The notes beneath the pieces are model-generated. The model was given only the letters and a program-made list of their open reading frames with translations, ran no database searches and had not been told where the DNA came from. The position numbers and the translations under genes were made by a program. From a candidate division CSSED10-310 bacterium (GTDB lineage Bacteria > CSSED10-310): a stretch of 48,921 nt of DNA. Below are positions 15,612 through 25,926 of the stretch, one piece after another. The DNA lies in the NCBI GenBank assembly GCA_003558985.1, contig PWNJ01000108.1:1-48921 (forward strand). The letters are read 5' to 3'. The number at the start of each line of letters is the position of its first letter. The stretch's first letter is position 1.

Positions 15612-17411
15612 TCATAGTGAATTGTTATCGCTGCCGGTTGACAGCGGTTGATAGGGTTTGCCGGACCACTGCATGTTCAAGTGCCCGGAAAACTCCAGCA
15701 TATTTAATCTTATACCGTGAACGACCACTGCCATCACCGCCAGAATGATGTTAATACTATGGCCAATAAAAATAACAAGAGCTGCTATGATTGTTCCGAT
15801 CAGACCATTTCCAGCATCTGCAGCCATCTGGTTAAAACTGCTTGCCACAATAAATGTTGCAAATCCGACCGCAAATAATCTCAAATAGGATACCACATCA
15901 GAAAATGCGCTGATGACATTTAAAGGCAGGTTTGCAAGCGATGAAATGGCCCCTTTAAAAAACATTTTTTTATGATAATTTTCAAATAGAATAATCAGAA
16001 ACACTCCGGATACAAATACTGGCAGCGCATAACTGCGTAATTCCAGACCCAGAACCAGAGTTTCTGCGATAAAAAACAATCCCCAGATAACCGCTATCCA
16101 GCCTGCCTGCGCTATTGAATTTAATGTATTTATTTGTCGGACAGCTATCAGCAGGTGAGCGATTGTCAGGTGAACGGCGCCTATAAAGAAGCATAGCAGC
16201 ATCATAAAGTCCTGATCACCTCCAATACTGCTGATTCGCTGAATGACAAACGTATTCAGAAACGGCAGGACATTTGGTTCAAAAATGCTAACCATACCAA
16301 ACCATGTTCCCGAGATTGTTCCCCAGATAATGGTCGCAATACCAAGCACATACATCAGGGTAAAAGGTTCACCTGGAGCTTTTTTGAATTTACGTCGTGC
16401 CACAAATGTGGCCACAAGAAATATTAGTCCATATCCTGCATCGCCAACCAGCATGGCATAGAACAGACTGAAAAAAAGTAAAAACCAGAAACTGATATCA
16501 AATTCCTTATAACCCGGCACTGTTCCCATGAACGAAAACACCGGTTTTATTATTCGTATCCATGGGGGATTGCTGACAAGCACAGGTGTTTCATTCGGGT
16601 CATCCGGTTCCTGAAAAGCATAACCCCAGTTTTGCTTATCTGCTTCGGCTTTTATCAATTCTACGCTCGTTTCGGGGCAATAACCCTGAAGCCAGACAAT
16701 GTGTTCCACTTCGCCCATACCATGTCTGGCCAGAGCCAATTCCCGCTTTGAGTCAAGCGATTTTTGGTATTGTCGTAAATCACTAATAGCCGGCGCCATT
16801 GTTTTCAGTGTTTTATCTTTGACTGTGATTTCCTGTTGTATTCGAGCGATGTCGTTTCGTAATCGAGTTATTTCAACAGCCGGCATTCTGTCTTCAGGAC
16901 AATCAAGTTTGGGTGAGTTCTTGTCGGCAAAATGTGCAAAATACACTTTGTTTTCAATTGTAGTCACAACATGAACTGATTCACCTGCAAACGTATCTGT
17001 GAATTCTTTTTTCGGGCAGATATGAAACCGTATTTCCAGTCCTGCATCACGAATTTTATTCAGTGATTCAAGTGAAATATCCCCCCATACGGAGAACCAC
17101 TTTTCGTCTTTCAAATGTTCTGACAGCTCTCGAATCAATGATTCCTTTTCCTGGGAAACATCCAGAATTGTCTGAATTGTTTTTTCAACTGGACGGCTAT
17201 CATCATGTTCTGCATCCGAATCAAATTCCTTAACTGTATTCACTGCTTTGTCAAGATCGGACAATTTGCTTTCAAGCGCATACAATTCGTCTGCTGCCGG
17301 CGTGCGAACATGTTCCACATGAATCACACCCAGGTCACGCAATTTCAGCAATGCTTTGTCACGTTCCCGGGCGCTAACAAAAATAGTAGTTTTTTTCATT
17401 CGGACAATCAT
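15612..17411 (-). CDS. ntpI: V-type ATP synthase subunit I (a-type stator subunit)
   Basis: A 599-residue subunit I. The N-terminal half is soluble and rich in coiled coil (residues about 40-110 and 175-225), forming the peripheral arm. The C-terminal half (from about 310) has some seven membrane helices with the conserved LFYAMLVGDAGYGL and SDVVSYLRLFAVGFA, whose Arg provides the ion channel function. The length is shorter than the 650 residues common in archaea. The ATG overlaps the stop of the D gene by 4 bp (ATGA), and GAGGAG lies eight bases before it. Confidence 0.93.
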   Translation of the reverse strand: MIVRMKKTTIFVSARERDKALLKLRDLGVIHVEHVRTPAADELYALESKLSDLDKAVNTVKEFDSDAEHDDSRPVEKTIQTILDVSQEKESLIRELSEHLKDEKWFSVWGDISLESLNKIRDAGLEIRFHICPKKEFTDTFAGESVHVVTTIENKVYFAHFADKNSPKLDCPEDRMPAVEITRLRNDIARIQQEITVKDKTLKTMAPAISDLRQYQKSLDSKRELALARHGMGEVEHIVWLQGYCPETSVELIKAEADKQNWGYAFQEPDDPNETPVLVSNPPWIRIIKPVFSFMGTVPGYKEFDISFWFLLFFSLFYAMLVGDAGYGLIFLVATFVARRKFKKAPGEPFTLMYVLGIATIIWGTISGTWFGMVSIFEPNVLPFLNTFVIQRISSIGGDQDFMMLLCFFIGAVHLTIAHLLIAVRQINTLNSIAQAGWIAVIWGLFFIAETLVLGLELRSYALPVFVSGVFLIILFENYHKKMFFKGAISSLANLPLNVISAFSDVVSYLRLFAVGFATFIVASSFNQMAADAGNGLIGTIIAALVIFIGHSINIILAVMAVVVHGIRLNMLEFSGHLNMQWSGKPYQPLSTGSDNNSL

Positions 17412-18022
17412 CCGGCACGCTCCTCAAGTTTCTTCCGTTCCAGCTTGGCTTTCGCAATTTTACCTCTAACAACCGCCGCCGTCTGTTCGTCACCCAAAAA
17501 GATCTGGATCACACGAATGTTGTCTTTCGCCTCTGGTATTTTTACTTCCTCAAACAGCTTGATACGCTGCACTGTGATCCGCAGTTCTTCCTCAAGAACA
17601 GTTTTCTTTTCTTCAAGAACCTGTAACTCGGCCTTGCGCCGTATCTGTTTTTTAGCGACCGCTATACCCAGGTCAACCCATAGTGGCGTTGTGTATAAAT
17701 CATACTCAGAATCCTCAAATTCAACATCATCAAAAACGGGTATTTCTATGCCAGCAATATTATCGTCATGTGTTTTAACAGTTTTTACCGTGAATAATTC
17801 TTTTAGATCAATGTCTTCGGCAAACACTGCAACCCATTTTTTAACCTCGTTTTCGGTGTCCTGATATGATTTCTGTACCTTTCGTTGTTCCTCCTGTACC
17901 TGCCGAACTTCACTTATAAGCTGCATTTTTTTCAGTTCCAGCGTTGGCAAAAACCGGTTAAAACGGGCAAGATTATCCTTTTGTTTTTTCAGCTCGCTTT
18001 TTGTGAACTTTACTTTTGCCAT
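17408..18022 (-). CDS. ntpD: V-type ATP synthase subunit D (central shaft)
   Basis: A 204-residue subunit D, mostly two long antiparallel helices that rotate inside the A3B3 head. Typical text at the N-terminus (KFTKSELKKQKDNLARFNRFLPTLELKKMQLISEV) and near the end (RIKLFEEVKIPEAKDNIRVIQIFLGDEQTAAVVRGKIAKAK, shown in the protein across residues about 150-195) identifies it. It sits 17 bases after the B gene and overlaps the I gene by 4 bp. Confidence 0.93.
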   Translation of the reverse strand: MAKVKFTKSELKKQKDNLARFNRFLPTLELKKMQLISEVRQVQEEQRKVQKSYQDTENEVKKWVAVFAEDIDLKELFTVKTVKTHDDNIAGIEIPVFDDVEFEDSEYDLYTTPLWVDLGIAVAKKQIRRKAELQVLEEKKTVLEEELRITVQRIKLFEEVKIPEAKDNIRVIQIFLGDEQTAAVVRGKIAKAKLERKKLEERAG

Positions 18023-18039
18023 GATACCGGTATCCCTGC

Positions 18040-19422
18040 CTATTCAGTCTTTTCGGATTCCTGAGTCGCGTTTACATCAGTATCGTCGTCCGCCTTGTCA
18101 TTGGCATCAGTTTTTTTAACATCGTCTTTTTGGGGCCAAAATTTTGAAACGAGTTCTGATCGGAACCCTGTTTCTTTTGGTTGAAAACAATCTGCCAGAA
18201 TTTTCCATCCTCGATCCAGAGCCTCTTCAAGAGTGATGTTGACTGATAAATCCATCATCTGTGAAACAAACATCTCGCCGTATTTAAGCAGGCGATTGTC
18301 CCGATCGGTCATTCGAAATCCCATCGCGCGTTTTTCTTCGGTTTCTCTGTATTGTGAGTAAAGCTGTATCATTCCATCCATTATTGCCCGATGATCTTCG
18401 CGTGTTTTGCCATTAACCTGTTGTTTCAGGCGGCTCAGTGAGCCGAACGGATCTATCGCTCCGTCATGAAGATAGAACTGCCCTTCTGTAATGTAACCTG
18501 TATTATCCGGAACCGGATGAGTAACATCATCGCCCGGCATGGTGGTCGCAGCCAGAACAGTCACAGAACCGGAGTTTTCAAAGTCAACAGCTTTTTCGTA
18601 GCGAGCAGCGAGCTGACTGTACAGGTCACCCGGATAGCCGCGATTTGACGGCACCTGTTCCATCGTAATGGCAATTTCCTTTAAGGCATCGGCGAAATTG
18701 GTCATATCAGATAGCAGTACCAGAACATCTTTTCCCTGCAGGGCAAAGTTTTCGGCAACAGCAAGGCACAGATCGGGCACCATCAAGCTTTCGACAATCG
18801 GTTCTGCTGCAGTATTGACAAACATGATGGAGCGATACAGGGCGCCGCCTTCTTCCAGTTTGTTTCTGAAAAACATGTAATCATCATATTTCAGTTTAAT
18901 ACCGCCCAGAATGATCATATCAACTTCGGCCTGTAGAGCGATTCTGGCCAGCAGTTCATTATAGGGTTCACCTGAAATTGAGAAGATCGGCAGTTTTTGA
19001 GATACGACCAGGGAGTTAAAAACGTCAATCATTGGTATGTTGGTGCGTATCATTCGTGAAGGTATGATTCGTTTGGCCGGATTAACCGATGGTCCGGCAA
19101 CTGGGATAAGATTTTCTGTAATCGCCGGGCCATTATCACGCGGATTACCAGCGCCATCAAAAATACGTCCCATCATATTATCCGAAAACGCCACCTGCAT
19201 TGGTCGTCCCAGAAAACGTATCTCATCATTGACCGATAACCCCCTGCTGCCTGAAAACACCTGAAGCGATACCATATCGCCATCAAGCTTGATCACCTGA
19301 GCCAGTGATTTGGCGCCCCGTCTGGTCGTTACTTCAGCAAGTTCCTCATAACTGACACCTTCTGCCTGAACAGTAACAACATTTCCCGTTATCTGTCGTA
19401 TTTTGTTATACACTTGTCTCAC
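18040..19422 (-). CDS. ntpB: V-type ATP synthase subunit B (regulatory)
   Basis: A 460-residue non-catalytic nucleotide-binding-fold subunit. It has the beta-barrel N-terminus, then [38 protein letters not shown] where the catalytic P-loop is absent as expected for [18 protein letters not shown], and [18 protein letters not shown]. The extended acidic C-terminal tail ([17 protein letters not shown]) is unusual but small. The start is GTG at 19420-19422, overlapping the TGA of the A gene, with GGAG eight bases upstream. Confidence 0.94.
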   Translation of the reverse strand: MRQVYNKIRQITGNVVTVQAEGVSYEELAEVTTRRGAKSLAQVIKLDGDMVSLQVFSGSRGLSVNDEIRFLGRPMQVAFSDNMMGRIFDGAGNPRDNGPAITENLIPVAGPSVNPAKRIIPSRMIRTNIPMIDVFNSLVVSQKLPIFSISGEPYNELLARIALQAEVDMIILGGIKLKYDDYMFFRNKLEEGGALYRSIMFVNTAAEPIVESLMVPDLCLAVAENFALQGKDVLVLLSDMTNFADALKEIAITMEQVPSNRGYPGDLYSQLAARYEKAVDFENSGSVTVLAATTMPGDDVTHPVPDNTGYITEGQFYLHDGAIDPFGSLSRLKQQVNGKTREDHRAIMDGMIQLYSQYRETEEKRAMGFRMTDRDNRLLKYGEMFVSQMMDLSVNITLEEALDRGWKILADCFQPKETGFRSELVSKFWPQKDDVKKTDANDKADDDTDVNATQESEKTE

Positions 19423-21146
19423 TTCGAATTCTCCTGAATCAGAGTCATGATTTTCTTTTCCAGCGATTTAAACTCATCTGAATCCATTTGTGAATAATTC
19501 CAGTCCCGAAACATCTGGCTTAACTGATTAAAGAAGTCACGCACAGTTTTTTTATCCTCAAACGTAAAGTTTGTAATCAGCACATCATATACTTTCTGAA
19601 AAACATATTTTTGTCGTTCCGGTGTGCTGCCAACATCCACTTCATCAAATGCGTCCTGCTGAAGATACACAGCATCCAGGAACTCGGCTTTCAGATATAC
19701 TTCGAAATCTTCCAGAGAAGTGCCTTCTTCCCCGACTACCATCATCATCTGTTTGATATTGTTTCCCTGAACCAGCATTTTCCTGGCTTTATCCACCAAC
19801 TCCTGATCCATTATTGACGAATATTTTGACCAACTGTCCAACGGATCAATTGCCGGGTATCGCCTTGCGTATGCCCGGTTATACGACAATCCCAGAAAAG
19901 CGCCAACAACCTTGAGTGTTGACTGCGTAACAGGTTCCTCGAAGTTACCTCCTGCCGGACTAACGGTTCCGCTTATAGTTAAACTTCCAAGTTTGCCATT
20001 ATGAAGCTCAACCGGGCCAGCTCGTTCATAAAACTCGGCAATTCTGGATTCAAGGTATGCCGGAAATGCTTCTTCACCAGGAATTTCTTCCAGTCTGCCA
20101 GACAATTCACGCATGGCCTGACACCATCGGGACGTTGAATCCGCCAGCATCAAAACATTAAGTCCCATTTGCCTGTAATACTCACCCAGCGTGGTAGCTG
20201 TGTAAACCGATGCTTCACGCGCAGCAACCGGCATCGAACTGGTATTGCATATTATTATCGTTCGTTCCATCAAGGTTCTGTCTGTTCGGGGATCCATCAA
20301 TTCGGGAAACTCCCGAAGCGTTTCAACAACCTCACCCGCCCGTTCGCCACATGCCGCCACAATAACGACATCCGCATCGGCATTACGGCTGATAATTTGC
20401 TGCAAAACTGTTTTTCCGGAACCAAACGGACCCGGAACACAGAATGTTCCACCTTTAGCAATTGGAAAGAATGTATCAATGATTCTTGTTTTTGTCGTCA
20501 GTGGATCTGTTGGAAGACGTTTTTCCTTATATGCTTCAATGGGTATTTTAACGGGCCATTCAAACATCATTGAAACAGTGTGAGTTTTTCCATTTAAATC
20601 TTTCAGGACAGCAATTTTATCTTTAACTGTATAGTCACCGGCTTCAACAATAGAATCTACCGTAAACTCGCCCAACAAACCAAACGGCACCATTACTTGA
20701 TGCTCAAAAATACCTTCCGGAACATGTCCCAGTGACATGCCGGCAACAACAGTGTCACCCTTTTGGGCTGTTGGTGTAAAAGACCATTTTTTATCAAAAT
20801 CCAGAGCATTCAAAAAGACACCCTGAGGCAGAAAAAAACCGTGTTCTTCAGCCAGTTGAGGTAACGGATTTTGCAGACCATCATAAATCTGACCCAAAAT
20901 ACCCGGCCCCAATTGTACTGCCAGAAGTTCACCGGAAAACTCAACATTATCACCGATTTTCAGGCCTTTTGTACTCTCAAACACCTGCATAAAAGCCGTC
21001 TCACCGTTAATTCGGACAACTTCCGACTTCAAGTTCTGATCACCATGAACAATATTGGCAACTTCATTCTGCATAACATTGCCATCAACTTTTACCGCAA
21101 CCATGTTGCCACTGATACTGATTATCTTACCGGACGTCATACTCAT
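19419..21146 (-). CDS. ntpA: V-type ATP synthase subunit A (catalytic)
   Basis: A catalytic subunit of about 575 residues, with Walker A GPFGSGKT at 239-246, the inserted non-homologous region before it, and the conserved [30 protein letters not shown] run (about residues 325-355). With B it forms the hexameric head that hydrolyses or makes ATP. The start was set at the ATG 21144-21146, because GAGGCGGAAA lies just before it and it overlaps the upstream stop as ATGA; the longer frame adds only five residues. Confidence 0.95.
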   Translation of the reverse strand: MSMTSGKIISISGNMVAVKVDGNVMQNEVANIVHGDQNLKSEVVRINGETAFMQVFESTKGLKIGDNVEFSGELLAVQLGPGILGQIYDGLQNPLPQLAEEHGFFLPQGVFLNALDFDKKWSFTPTAQKGDTVVAGMSLGHVPEGIFEHQVMVPFGLLGEFTVDSIVEAGDYTVKDKIAVLKDLNGKTHTVSMMFEWPVKIPIEAYKEKRLPTDPLTTKTRIIDTFFPIAKGGTFCVPGPFGSGKTVLQQIISRNADADVVIVAACGERAGEVVETLREFPELMDPRTDRTLMERTIIICNTSSMPVAAREASVYTATTLGEYYRQMGLNVLMLADSTSRWCQAMRELSGRLEEIPGEEAFPAYLESRIAEFYERAGPVELHNGKLGSLTISGTVSPAGGNFEEPVTQSTLKVVGAFLGLSYNRAYARRYPAIDPLDSWSKYSSIMDQELVDKARKMLVQGNNIKQMMMVVGEEGTSLEDFEVYLKAEFLDAVYLQQDAFDEVDVGSTPERQKYVFQKVYDVLITNFTFEDKKTVRDFFNQLSQMFRDWNYSQMDSDEFKSLEKKIMTLIQENSK

Positions 21147-21640
21147 TTTTCCGCCTCGCATAACAATTGATAGTTTTCCAGGCCTTTGTCACTGTCAAAC
21201 GTCATCAGCCTGGACAGAATTTTCAGTTTTAGGAAATAAACAATCAGAAATTCCAGATCAAAATGATGAGCATGTTCCTCCGCATCAAGAAAATTCCATT
21301 TCCAGCGCAGCAAAACACGCTCTGCATCCAGCGGCGTACCATCTCTGAGTTCTCCAGCATTAAAAAAACGAGGTTTGTATTCCTGATCCGTACCCCTGCT
21401 TTTGCGCCACTGAACAAAATCATTTCGAAAATCGAGTTCATTCGCCTTGTATCGCTTCAAAACCGGAGGGTCCACCGATGCATGGTCAACCGCATAAAGA
21501 TCAGCCTGTTGCAACACCCGGTAGTCCTTGTTGTCCAGCCATTTTTCTGCCTCCACTAAAAAATCGTCCACACTGATCAGAGGTTTCTGATCGAAATGCA
21601 GCATAGGCAATTGCGATACAAGGTATATATACTTATCCAT
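21143..21640 (-). CDS. DUF2764 V-ATPase operon protein (possible subunit C equivalent)
   Basis: A 165-residue protein of the DUF2764 type, beginning MDKYIYLVSQLPMLHFDQKPLI. This family sits between the E and A genes in V-ATPase operons of chlamydiae, spirochaetes and Bacteroidetes, as here. Helical and charged, with no membrane segment. Because the operon contains no recognisable C, F or G subunit, it is a candidate stand-in for subunit C, the collar between the shaft and the ring; this is inference from position. It overlaps both neighbours (8 bp with E, 4 bp with A), implying coupled translation. Confidence 0.82.
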   Translation of the reverse strand: MDKYIYLVSQLPMLHFDQKPLISVDDFLVEAEKWLDNKDYRVLQQADLYAVDHASVDPPVLKRYKANELDFRNDFVQWRKSRGTDQEYKPRFFNAGELRDGTPLDAERVLLRWKWNFLDAEEHAHHFDLEFLIVYFLKLKILSRLMTFDSDKGLENYQLLCEAEK

Positions 21641-22244
21641 TTTTCTTATCGTTTTGATATAATATTTCGCGCAGAGAAGGGCTGATAAACACTTTCAGAG
21701 TTTCGGCGATGGTTTTATCGCTGAAATCATAGTATACACTGGCATCTTTGATCATCACACGAAATCCATGAGTCAAGCCTTGTGCGGCTGCAAGTGTCAC
21801 ACCTTGCTTCACTTCATCATTCAGCCCGGCAAACAGCGTTTTTTCAAGGTTCTTTTTGACTTCGCTATTAACACCAATTTCTATCGAGCCGTCTTTACTC
21901 CACTGTTTAATGATATCCCTTACAAGCGTTTCCAAAAACTCCGGTTTCATCGTCTTTGCCACCTCGTTTTTAAACACTCGGTCAAAGAGCGCAGAAATCT
22001 TTTCTTTTAATGATAATTCTACGTCACGAGCTGCCTGCTTTAATGCCTGCCGTGTTTTTTCATGGATTTTTTCCGCATCTTTTTCAGCGTTTTTAATCAA
22101 CTTTTCTGCTTTGTTTTCAGCGTCTTTGATAATTTTTTCAGCTTTTTCCGTCGCATCGTCGATTATGGAATCCGCCTCCAATTGACCTTTGTCAACGGCT
22201 TCCTGTCTGATTGTCTCGATAAGCTTTTCGAGTTTCACATCCAT
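21633..22244 (-). CDS. ntpE: V-type ATP synthase subunit E (peripheral stalk)
   Basis: A 203-residue subunit E. The first 90 residues are a long amphipathic helix with repeated AEKI/AEKLIKDAE text, the half of the stalk that pairs with subunit G or H. The C-terminal globular part ends with VYYDFSDKTIAETLKVFISPSLREILY, typical of E. It leads the operon E-DUF2764-A-B-D-I-K. The leader 22245-22449 holds two TTGACT boxes near 22335-22345 on the minus strand but no convincing -10, so the promoter is not assigned. Confidence 0.9.
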   Translation of the reverse strand: MDVKLEKLIETIRQEAVDKGQLEADSIIDDATEKAEKIIKDAENKAEKLIKNAEKDAEKIHEKTRQALKQAARDVELSLKEKISALFDRVFKNEVAKTMKPEFLETLVRDIIKQWSKDGSIEIGVNSEVKKNLEKTLFAGLNDEVKQGVTLAAAQGLTHGFRVMIKDASVYYDFSDKTIAETLKVFISPSLREILYQNDKKNG

Positions 22245-22449
22245 CAGTCTTTTCTCCCGGGCTGTTTAAAAATTTGTACTGCAAACAGTATGATCAAAAA
22301 AACAAAATTATCCCGTTGCAATGTAAATCGCAAAACCGACTTAAAGTCAAGTCAACTTTTGATTTCTGGTTGAATGAATTCATAATTTCAGCCGGAATTT
22401 AGAAGATTAAAAGGGTCTGGTTATTCCCCAAAGTATTGAGTTTAGCTTT

Positions 22450-24342
22450 TTATCTATCCTGTTCAGGTTGAATATCGGGAGTTTCTGGTCTGGGTGATAC
22501 AGCAATGATTCCATTGGCAGGAGTGCCAACCAGCAGCGTATTCGAGTTCTTTGGCGCATAGAGCGACCATGCATCAAACGGGAGTTCCGTCATTAGTTTC
22601 CAGACAAATTCTTCGGTGTTCCTGTAAAAAATGCGATGATCATTCATCAGAGCGTATACTTTGTCATCTCGTACAACAATATCCAGACACGAGCCTGAGG
22701 GTCCTTCCCCGGTAAACCGGGAAAATCGTTCACCGCTGTTATACGAAATCATGATACCTTTTCCAGTGGCAAGGTATATCTGTTTGCCGTCTTCTGTTCC
22801 AGTGATTCTGTTTATACGAACTCCCGGGGAGGGCAGTTCAACCGGAATCCAGTTAACTGATGCTACTTCTTTTCTGTACAGCCGCAAATCTGACCCGGCA
22901 AAAATTCGTCCTGTTGTCTGGCATTTGTAAAGACAGTTGATGTTAACACCTATCATACCGGGATATGCAGCGTATTCACCTGATTTGGTGTTAAGAATAT
23001 AAATACCCTGAAATCCGGCAGCAAGAATAGTAGTGCCATCATCTTCAATATACAGGGTTTTTAACGCTTCCCCTTCCATAAAGCGGCTGGCTTTTCCGGT
23101 TTCCAGACCGGTCTTTGGATCCAGTTCCAGCCGAAAAATACCATTGGATGTCGCAGCATAAATACATGTATCATTTGTCACCAGAGCCCGAACGTTTGCT
23201 CCATCACATTCGACGTCAACCTTGTTCCATTGCTGCTGATGGTATCGCCATAATCCAGTATCAGAATTCTGATACACCAGCCCGGTCCACAGTGTGGTAA
23301 GCAGCGAGCCGGCAATAGCTTTTGGTGAGGATGCATCCAGACCGTTGTTCAGTCGTTTCAATTCCGGGGGATCAACGGAATATCTGATAACTCCCAGTCC
23401 TTCGGTAGCAATAAATAACCGGCCCGTTTCATCCCGTGTAATATCCTGAATAACAATATCCGGCACAAGCTGTAACCAGGCGCCGCTGGTTTCATTGTAA
23501 ATATGCAGTCCATTTTCACTGCCTGCATATATATGAGCTCCTGAATCCCGATCAAAAAACTCAAGACTGTGAATCCGTTGCCCTTTCAGACCTGCTTCTT
23601 TTTTTGCCCATGATTGCCCTTTGTTTGCAGTGACATACGCGTATCCGCACGTACCTGCCCATAAACGGTTTTGCGCATCAAAACCCATAGTAAACAAATC
23701 ACTGTCGGGAGCCATGCCGGTATGAATAGCATTCCAGGTTCTGCCAAAGTTGGTTGTATAATACGCACGCTGTCGTGAACCGGCATAAATCTTTTTTGGA
23801 TTATCCGGATCAATGGCCACTGACTGGACTTCGCGGTGGGGCATACGATTTTCCGCATTTTTCCATGTATCACCGCCGTCCAGACTGTATTGAAGGCGAT
23901 CTTCAGTACCGACAAATATTTGTGGATTCAGATCGTCAGACAACACAAACGAACGGATTGGAGCTGTTTCAAGAAGTGTTTCGAACTCCTCCATACCCCG
24001 AATAACATTGCTGAAATCAGCACGAAACAGCAGACCCTGGCGAAGACTTCTGGCGGCTATATAGACTGAATCTGTTGGATCATGATATGTAATTTTTTGA
24101 ACAAACATACCTCGTAATAAAGGTTGAGGGGATATATCGGACCATGAATCACCGTAATCAACACTTAAATAAAGATGTCCACTGAAACTTCCAGCCAGCA
24201 GAGCGCCATTCTTGAGATATTCAATGGATTTGAAACTGCCTCCGGGCGGTCCGATCATAGTATATTCGAAGGCCCGGGCTGCATAAGCAACCAGGGCCGT
24301 CAAACATACTGTCATAAAAAGTAAACGTCTGTAAAATCGCAT
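22450..24342 (-). CDS. Secreted BNR/Asp-box repeat beta-propeller protein
   Basis: An exported protein of about 630 residues. The signal peptide MRFYRRLLFMTVCLTALVAYAARA precedes repeats with Asp-box cores: SVDYGDSW, SLDGGDTW, TTNFGRTW, TANKGQSW, SYNSGERF. They build a BNR or Ycf48-like beta-propeller. There are no catalytic residues to suggest a sialidase, so a binding or structural role outside the inner membrane is more likely. The start was set at the ATG 24340-24342, ten bases after the OmpA stop; a TTG at 24372 would overlap the OmpA gene. It is co-transcribed with the OmpA-family gene. Confidence 0.75.
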   Translation of the reverse strand: MRFYRRLLFMTVCLTALVAYAARAFEYTMIGPPGGSFKSIEYLKNGALLAGSFSGHLYLSVDYGDSWSDISPQPLLRGMFVQKITYHDPTDSVYIAARSLRQGLLFRADFSNVIRGMEEFETLLETAPIRSFVLSDDLNPQIFVGTEDRLQYSLDGGDTWKNAENRMPHREVQSVAIDPDNPKKIYAGSRQRAYYTTNFGRTWNAIHTGMAPDSDLFTMGFDAQNRLWAGTCGYAYVTANKGQSWAKKEAGLKGQRIHSLEFFDRDSGAHIYAGSENGLHIYNETSGAWLQLVPDIVIQDITRDETGRLFIATEGLGVIRYSVDPPELKRLNNGLDASSPKAIAGSLLTTLWTGLVYQNSDTGLWRYHQQQWNKVDVECDGANVRALVTNDTCIYAATSNGIFRLELDPKTGLETGKASRFMEGEALKTLYIEDDGTTILAAGFQGIYILNTKSGEYAAYPGMIGVNINCLYKCQTTGRIFAGSDLRLYRKEVASVNWIPVELPSPGVRINRITGTEDGKQIYLATGKGIMISYNSGERFSRFTGEGPSGSCLDIVVRDDKVYALMNDHRIFYRNTEEFVWKLMTELPFDAWSLYAPKNSNTLLVGTPANGIIAVSPRPETPDIQPEQDR

Positions 24343-24352
24343 CAAGAGATAC

Positions 24353-25828
24353 TTATTCGACGGGTACTTCAACCATCATAATGACTTCTACGCGACGATT
24401 TTCAATCCTTCCCTGCACTGTATTATTATCTGCAATCGGCTGATCCGGACCCATACTTGATACTTCAAAACGTTCCGGTTCAATGTTATGTCTTTCGACA
24501 AGATATTCTTTAACATTTTCAGCGCGGGTTTGTCCGAACTTCATGTTAAAATCGCGTGTACCGGTTGAATCGGTATGACCGACAAGCCCAACCGTTACAC
24601 CGGGATGTTCTTTAATTTTTACCGCGATATCATCCAGAATGGCTTTTGCGATATTGTCAACCCGGGTACCTTGCCGGAACGGCACGATCGGCAGATCCAG
24701 TTTGACTATTTGCATTTCCGGTTCAACTTCTTCAACAGTAATAAGAACACCGCACTGATTTGTGTAGCCACCTTCATTTGTGACGGTAACATTAACGGCA
24801 TAGGTGCCGGGAGCGCAGTCGTCAGCATAAAAAACAGCCGTATTGCCATTCACTTCAATTCGGCATCCTGATGTTGTCCAGTCGTATGTCAGTTCTCCGC
24901 CAAGCGGATCTTCAACATCCACCCGGATTCTGGTGAATTCGCCAACGTCGATTACCAGGTCTTCCGCCGTGCATGTCACATCAGGAATGGCGGGGGGAGC
25001 GGGCGGGGGTGGCGGTGGAACAACGTTTGCGCTGGAAAATCCCAACTGCAGAAAACCGCCGACCGGGCAATTTGTATCATCCATGCCGAATGCGTACCGG
25101 AGACCACCTCCGAAAACAAAACCGTTGGGATTGTGATACCGGAATCCGGCGGTCAAATCCATCGGATCATTGGGTTCAAAATCATGATAGGATGTTTCAC
25201 CCTGGAACTCTCCAATAAACTGCCAATTTTTCGCAATTTGCGATTCAAAACCGATGCCATAGATGAACTGATCATCAAAATCGGCTCCATCCGGTTCACC
25301 CACAATGCGATAACCCAGGTTAAGATGCAATCGGGATGTGTCCCAATACCGTGTGGCAAGAAAACTCAAACCGAAATCATGCTCACCAGTTCCCAGACCT
25401 TCCTTTTCATCGGCTGTTGCCATTTTGACCTGTAGCAAAGCGCCGATTGCAAAAATATCGTTGCGAATGAAATTACCTTTCAGATTGACATACAAGTCAC
25501 CAAAACCATTGCTGTCTGAAGCGCCCCGGTTTCTTCGAATATCAAGATAGTTGGGACTGATAGACAGCTCCAATTTATCGGTCAAACCATAGGCGACTGG
25601 CAACAGCAAATAGCTGTAGTCCAGAGAAATGGCTTCATCGCTCCCCGGCATCTTCCATTCGCGGTCAATGTTGGCAAAATAGAAGCTTACAGCGAATTCC
25701 CGGGCGGGCAGCGTATCAGCGCTGTAAACACCAAATCCACCTGTGGGTCCCATCCAGGTATTATCATAAGCCAGAGCAGCAGGAATTATCGCAATTGCGA
25801 TTAAACTAAAAATTACTTTCCGTATCAT
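24353..25828 (-). CDS. OmpA-family outer membrane protein with central Ig/PKD-like domain
   Basis: A 491-residue outer membrane protein. Signal peptide MIRKVIFSLIAIAIIPAALA; then a beta-barrel-like region (about 25-270) of alternating polar/aromatic strands; a proline-rich linker VVPPPPPPAPP; a PKD/Ig-like domain (about 280-370) with two cysteines that may pair; and a C-terminal OmpA domain (about 385-490) with LVGHTDSTGTRDFN and RIENRRVEVIM, which binds peptidoglycan. It anchors the outer membrane to the wall. AAGGAGG precedes the ATG. Confidence 0.88.
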   Translation of the reverse strand: MIRKVIFSLIAIAIIPAALAYDNTWMGPTGGFGVYSADTLPAREFAVSFYFANIDREWKMPGSDEAISLDYSYLLLPVAYGLTDKLELSISPNYLDIRRNRGASDSNGFGDLYVNLKGNFIRNDIFAIGALLQVKMATADEKEGLGTGEHDFGLSFLATRYWDTSRLHLNLGYRIVGEPDGADFDDQFIYGIGFESQIAKNWQFIGEFQGETSYHDFEPNDPMDLTAGFRYHNPNGFVFGGGLRYAFGMDDTNCPVGGFLQLGFSSANVVPPPPPPAPPAIPDVTCTAEDLVIDVGEFTRIRVDVEDPLGGELTYDWTTSGCRIEVNGNTAVFYADDCAPGTYAVNVTVTNEGGYTNQCGVLITVEEVEPEMQIVKLDLPIVPFRQGTRVDNIAKAILDDIAVKIKEHPGVTVGLVGHTDSTGTRDFNMKFGQTRAENVKEYLVERHNIEPERFEVSSMGPDQPIADNNTVQGRIENRRVEVIMMVEVPVE

Positions 25829-25870
25829 TTTAACCTCCTTCTAAGGTAGTCGTTTCTCAAAAACCATACT

Positions 25871-25900
25871 ATTATTCTACTCAAATTAAAAAAAAGTCAA
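25871..25900 (-). promoter_or_regulatory. Promoter of the OmpA/BNR operon
   Basis: On the minus strand TTGACT (25895-25900) and AATAAT (25871-25876) are 18 bases apart in AT-rich DNA, 42 bases before the OmpA ATG. No terminator separates it from the pyruvate kinase gene upstream. Confidence 0.5.
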
Positions 25901-25926
25901 ACTAAAAAATTCCAAAACACCCTTTT

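Noticed and set aside
17205..17864. 219-codon plus-strand frame
   Set aside because: Antisense to subunits I and D; Ser/Phe-rich shadow frame.
24843..25136. 97-codon plus-strand frame with Gly-rich run
   Set aside because: Reverse complement of the OmpA polyproline linker; no binding site.
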